26,035 bases of DNA from Croceibacterium_A sp035555595 (lineage in GTDB: Bacteria; Pseudomonadota; Alphaproteobacteria; Sphingomonadales; Sphingomonadaceae). The translations under genes were made by a program, and so were the position numbers. Shown one piece after another: positions 23,527-26,035 of the stretch (positions within the stretch are counted from its first letter, which is position 1; each line of letters begins with the position of its first letter). The notes beneath the pieces were generated by a model. That model had not been told where the DNA came from. It saw only the letters and a list, made by a program, of their open reading frames with translations, and searched no databases. The stretch spans positions 1 to 26,035 of the forward strand of contig DATMGK010000039.1 in assembly GCA_035555595.1 (NCBI GenBank). Reading direction: 5' to 3'.

Positions 23527-25800
23527 ATGCCGCACATCACACGGCGCGGCCTGCTGGCTGGCGCGGCGGCCGGGGGTGGCCTGCTGGTGGCGTGGTCGCT
23601 GTTGCCGCGCACTTATGAATCGCCCCTCAGCGCCGGGCAGGGCGAAAGTGCTTTCAATGCCTGGATCAGGATCGGGCGCGACGGTGTGGTCACTGTCGCG
23701 GTGCCTCAGCTTGAGATGGGGCAGGGTATCACAACCCTGCTACCGCAGATCGTGGCGATGGAACTGGGGGCGGACTGGCGGCGCATGGCCGTGGAACCGG
23801 CACCTGTCAGCGGGGCGTATGTCAATCTGCCGCTGGCGGCGCGTTGGGCACCTTTGTGGCGGCCGATGATCTCCTCGCTGGCCGACCAGCCGGACGATTA
23901 CCTGCTGCGCCGCTGGGCGGAAGGGGAACGGTTCGGCGCCACGGCGGACGGCACCTCGCTCGCCGCGTTCGAACTGCCGTGCCGGGAAGCGGCGGCTTCG
24001 GCGCGGGCTATGCTGGCGATGGCCGCTGCCGATCGCTGGAACGTGAACTGGGAAGAATGCTCTGCCTCTCAGGGCTTCATCGTTCATGAGGGCAAGCAAC
24101 TGGCGTTCGCCGACCTGGTGGATGACGCCGTCGGATACGATCCGCCCGACCCACCGCCCATTGATCCCGCTGCCCCGGCGGAACGGGGCGGCCCGGCAGA
24201 TGACGATGCGCGTGAAATCCCGTTCCCGCGCCTTGACCTGCCGTCGAAGGTCGATGGCAGCTATCTGTTCGCCGGTGACGTGCGCCTGCCGGACATGGTC
24301 TATGCGGCCATTCGCCACGGCCCCACCGGCAAAGCCGAACTGTCGGGTTACGAGAAAGAGGCAGTCGCCGGGCGGCGCGGGCTGGTCGGCGTGGTGGAGG
24401 GCAAGCGCTGGCTCGCGGCTGTCGCTACGGATTGGTGGACGGCCGAACGCGCCGCTGATGCTCTGGCGCCTCGTTTCCGCGTGTCCGGCCTCGCCCGCTC
24501 CGACCGGATGGAGGAATCGCTCGATGCAGGCGTGCGGCGGGGTAAGCCGCAGCGAGTAGCCGAGCGGGGCGAAGGCGATGGCCTGATGGACAAGCCGTCG
24601 TTGGCGCTGCGGTATGACGTGATGCCTGCCGCGCACGGCACGATAGAGACTGCCAGTTGCACCGCGCGCCTCGCTGACGGGCGGCTGGAATTGTGGCTGG
24701 CTTCGCAGGCGCCGGAACGGGCGCGCGTCGCTGCGGCAAAGGCCATCGGCCTGCCGCTGGCTGATGTGGTGCTCTATCCCCTGCCTGCGGGCGGCAGTTT
24801 TGACCGGCGGCTGGAACATGACCACGCGATAGAGGCGGCGCTGATCGCGCGGGAAATCGGCCGCCCGGTGCAACTGATCTGGTCGCGCTGGCAGGAACAA
24901 CTCATGCTCCGCCCACGTCCGCCGGTTTCCGCTGTGCTCAGCGCGCGGCTGGGCGAACAGGGGCATATCGACACGTTCCGCGCCCGGTTGGCCATGCCGC
25001 CTTCGGCGCTGGAATTCGGCCGCCGCCTGTTCGACAACCGCACATCGTGGTCGGCGATAGAAGAGGTGGAGGGAGAGGCTGACGCGCTGGCGCTGGAAGG
25101 GCTGATGCCGCCTTATGGCATTGCCAACGTCGCGATCGACCATGTGCCGGTGTCCATCGCGCTTCCCACCGGCCGCCTGCGCGGAAACGCCCACGGCTAC
25201 ACCTGCTTTTTCGTAGAGAGCTTCATTGACGAGGTTGCCCAGCGCAATGGGCAGGAACCGCTGGGTTTCCGCATCGCCATGCTCGGCGATGACGTTCGGC
25301 TCGCCGCCTGCCTTCAGGCTGCCGCGCGGCTGGGGGAATGGGATGGCGGCGCTGCCGGAACGGGGCAGGGCCTTGCCTGCCATCGCATGGACCTCGGCTC
25401 GGCGAGCGGGCGCATCGCCCTCGTCGCCACGGCCGTCGCGGGTGAGGGCGGCGTGCGGGTGGAAAAGCTGGCGGCGGCGGTCGATATCGGCCGCGTCATC
25501 AACCGCGACATCGCCCTGCAACAGATAGAGGGCGGCTTGCTCTACGGCGTCGGGCTGGCGCTGGGATCGGGCGTCTGGTACGAGCGCGGCCTTCCGCAGC
25601 AGGGCCGCCTTTCCACGCTGGACCTGCCCACGCTGGCTGATAGCCCGGAAGTGACCATCCAGTTGATCGACAGCGATATGGAGCCTTTCGACCCCGGCGA
25701 ACTGGCAGTTGCGCCCGTTGCGCCCGCCATCGCCAACGCGCTGTTTTCCGCCACAGGTCTGCGCCTGCGCCGCCTGCCGCTGCTTTCGGGCGGGTTATGA
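23527..25800 (+). CDS. Molybdopterin-binding subunit of a xanthine dehydrogenase-family hydroxylase (IorB-like), exported
   Basis: A 757-residue protein of the length usual for isoquinoline 1-oxidoreductase beta-type subunits. It starts with a twin-arginine-like signal (ITRRGLLAGAA, Arg6-Arg7), so it is probably exported folded with its cofactor. Visible family features: LEMGQGITT near residue 60, ESFIDEVA near residue 565, and the late APAIANALFSATGLRLR. The usual GEPG motif near the C-terminus reads DPGELAVAP, keeping the Glu that would be the catalytic base. The common WRSVGHSYNAF-type segment reads LRGNAHGYTCFF. Such subunits need a small [2Fe-2S] partner, none of which is encoded next to it. 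It is 16 bases after mrp and overlaps hemH by four bases, so the three are probably one operon. The substrate is unknown. Confidence 0.85.
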   Translation: MPHITRRGLLAGAAAGGGLLVAWSLLPRTYESPLSAGQGESAFNAWIRIGRDGVVTVAVPQLEMGQGITTLLPQIVAMELGADWRRMAVEPAPVSGAYVNLPLAARWAPLWRPMISSLADQPDDYLLRRWAEGERFGATADGTSLAAFELPCREAAASARAMLAMAAADRWNVNWEECSASQGFIVHEGKQLAFADLVDDAVGYDPPDPPPIDPAAPAERGGPADDDAREIPFPRLDLPSKVDGSYLFAGDVRLPDMVYAAIRHGPTGKAELSGYEKEAVAGRRGLVGVVEGKRWLAAVATDWWTAERAADALAPRFRVSGLARSDRMEESLDAGVRRGKPQRVAERGEGDGLMDKPSLALRYDVMPAAHGTIETASCTARLADGRLELWLASQAPERARVAAAKAIGLPLADVVLYPLPAGGSFDRRLEHDHAIEAALIAREIGRPVQLIWSRWQEQLMLRPRPPVSAVLSARLGEQGHIDTFRARLAMPPSALEFGRRLFDNRTSWSAIEEVEGEADALALEGLMPPYGIANVAIDHVPVSIALPTGRLRGNAHGYTCFFVESFIDEVAQRNGQEPLGFRIAMLGDDVRLAACLQAAARLGEWDGGAAGTGQGLACHRMDLGSASGRIALVATAVAGEGGVRVEKLAAAVDIGRVINRDIALQQIEGGLLYGVGLALGSGVWYERGLPQQGRLSTLDLPTLADSPEVTIQLIDSDMEPFDPGELAVAPVAPAIANALFSATGLRLRRLPLLSGGL

Positions 25801-26035
25801 GCGGCGGACCTCCATTGGCGGACAAGGTCGGCGTACTGCTGGTCAACCTCGGCACGCCCGACGCGCCGACGCCGGGTGCTGTGCGGCGTTACCTGGCGGA
25901 ATTCCTGTCCGATCGGCGCGTGGTGGAAATTCCGCCGATCGTCTGGCAGCCGATCCTGCGCGGCATCGTGCTGAATACCCGGCCCCGCAAATCGGCACGC
26001 AACTACGCGGCAGTCTGGACCGACAAGGGCTCTCC
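25797..26035 (+). CDS. hemH: Ferrochelatase, N-terminal part (cut by window end)
   Basis: About 79 residues are visible. The start ATG overlaps the previous stop (ATGA). The opening VGVLLVNLGTPDAPT is the ferrochelatase signature, followed by VRRYLAEFLSDRRVVEIPPIVWQPILRG and LNTRPRKSARNYAAVW, all as expected. The enzyme inserts Fe(II) into protoporphyrin IX, the last step of haem synthesis. The catalytic His and Glu lie beyond the window. Coupling to the molybdenum hydroxylase subunit is an odd but apparently tight arrangement, since the two share four bases. Confidence 0.95.
   Translation, partial: MSGGPPLADKVGVLLVNLGTPDAPTPGAVRRYLAEFLSDRRVVEIPPIVWQPILRGIVLNTRPRKSARNYAAVWTDKGS

Noticed and set aside
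23740..25521. A 593-codon open frame on the - strand opposite the molybdenum hydroxylase gene
   Set aside because: Same effect of high GC at third codon positions; the composition is Arg/His/Gln-rich and no motif is recognisable.

Overview
The window looks like chromosomal DNA of a sphingomonad-type alphaproteobacterium (Novosphingobium, Sphingobium or a relative). Reasons: high GC throughout, a LigW-like 5-carboxyvanillate decarboxylase and a carotenoid/lignostilbene oxygenase, and housekeeping genes of alphaproteobacterial type (a FzlA-like GST protein, PBP1a, hflK-hflC-degP, mrp, hemH). The genus is an inference. I found no tRNA, rRNA, insertion sequence or CRISPR array, and no gene-free stretch longer than about 205 bases.

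Bases 1-15185 are an accessory catabolic region. On the + strand are the 3' end of a carotenoid-cleavage/lignostilbene-type dioxygenase (1-569), a lipoprotein serine hydrolase of the beta-lactamase fold (599-1840) and a small membrane-anchored unknown (1948-2439). A GMC flavoprotein alcohol dehydrogenase lies on the - strand (2490-4148), followed by a + strand Cu/Zn superoxide dismutase lipoprotein (4353-4907). A compact - strand gene set then reads, in transcription order: MFS transporter (13106-11694), aldehyde dehydrogenase (11528-10101), LigW-like decarboxylase (10096-9041), QorB-like quinone reductase (9030-8173), second MFS transporter (8120-6492) and a benzoylformate-decarboxylase-like ThDP enzyme (6490-4952). 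Divergent from it, on the + strand, are two translationally coupled NTF2/SnoaL-fold paralogues (13257-14245) and a short-chain dehydrogenase (14268-15185).

My reading is that these genes serve catabolism of a lignin-derived methoxylated biaryl. GMC dehydrogenase, aldehyde dehydrogenase, small NTF2-like proteins, stilbene dioxygenase and LigW together resemble the set I recall for dehydrodiconiferyl alcohol (beta-5 dilignol) breakdown in Sphingobium sp. SYK-6. In that route the side chain is oxidised to an acid, decarboxylated to a stilbene, cleaved by the dioxygenase, and the 5-formyl/5-carboxy product is cleaned up by an aldehyde dehydrogenase and LigW. The ThDP enzyme, QorB and the two transporters are not explained by that scheme and are the most interesting unknowns. 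No transcriptional regulator is encoded in this region.

Bases 15223-26035 are mostly core functions: a small exported unknown, a FzlA-like division protein, a class A penicillin-binding protein, a bidirectional terminator, the convergent hflK-hflC-degP envelope quality-control set, then mrp (Fe-S carrier ATPase), an exported molybdopterin-binding hydroxylase subunit without a visible partner subunit, and the start of hemH (ferrochelatase), cut by the window end.
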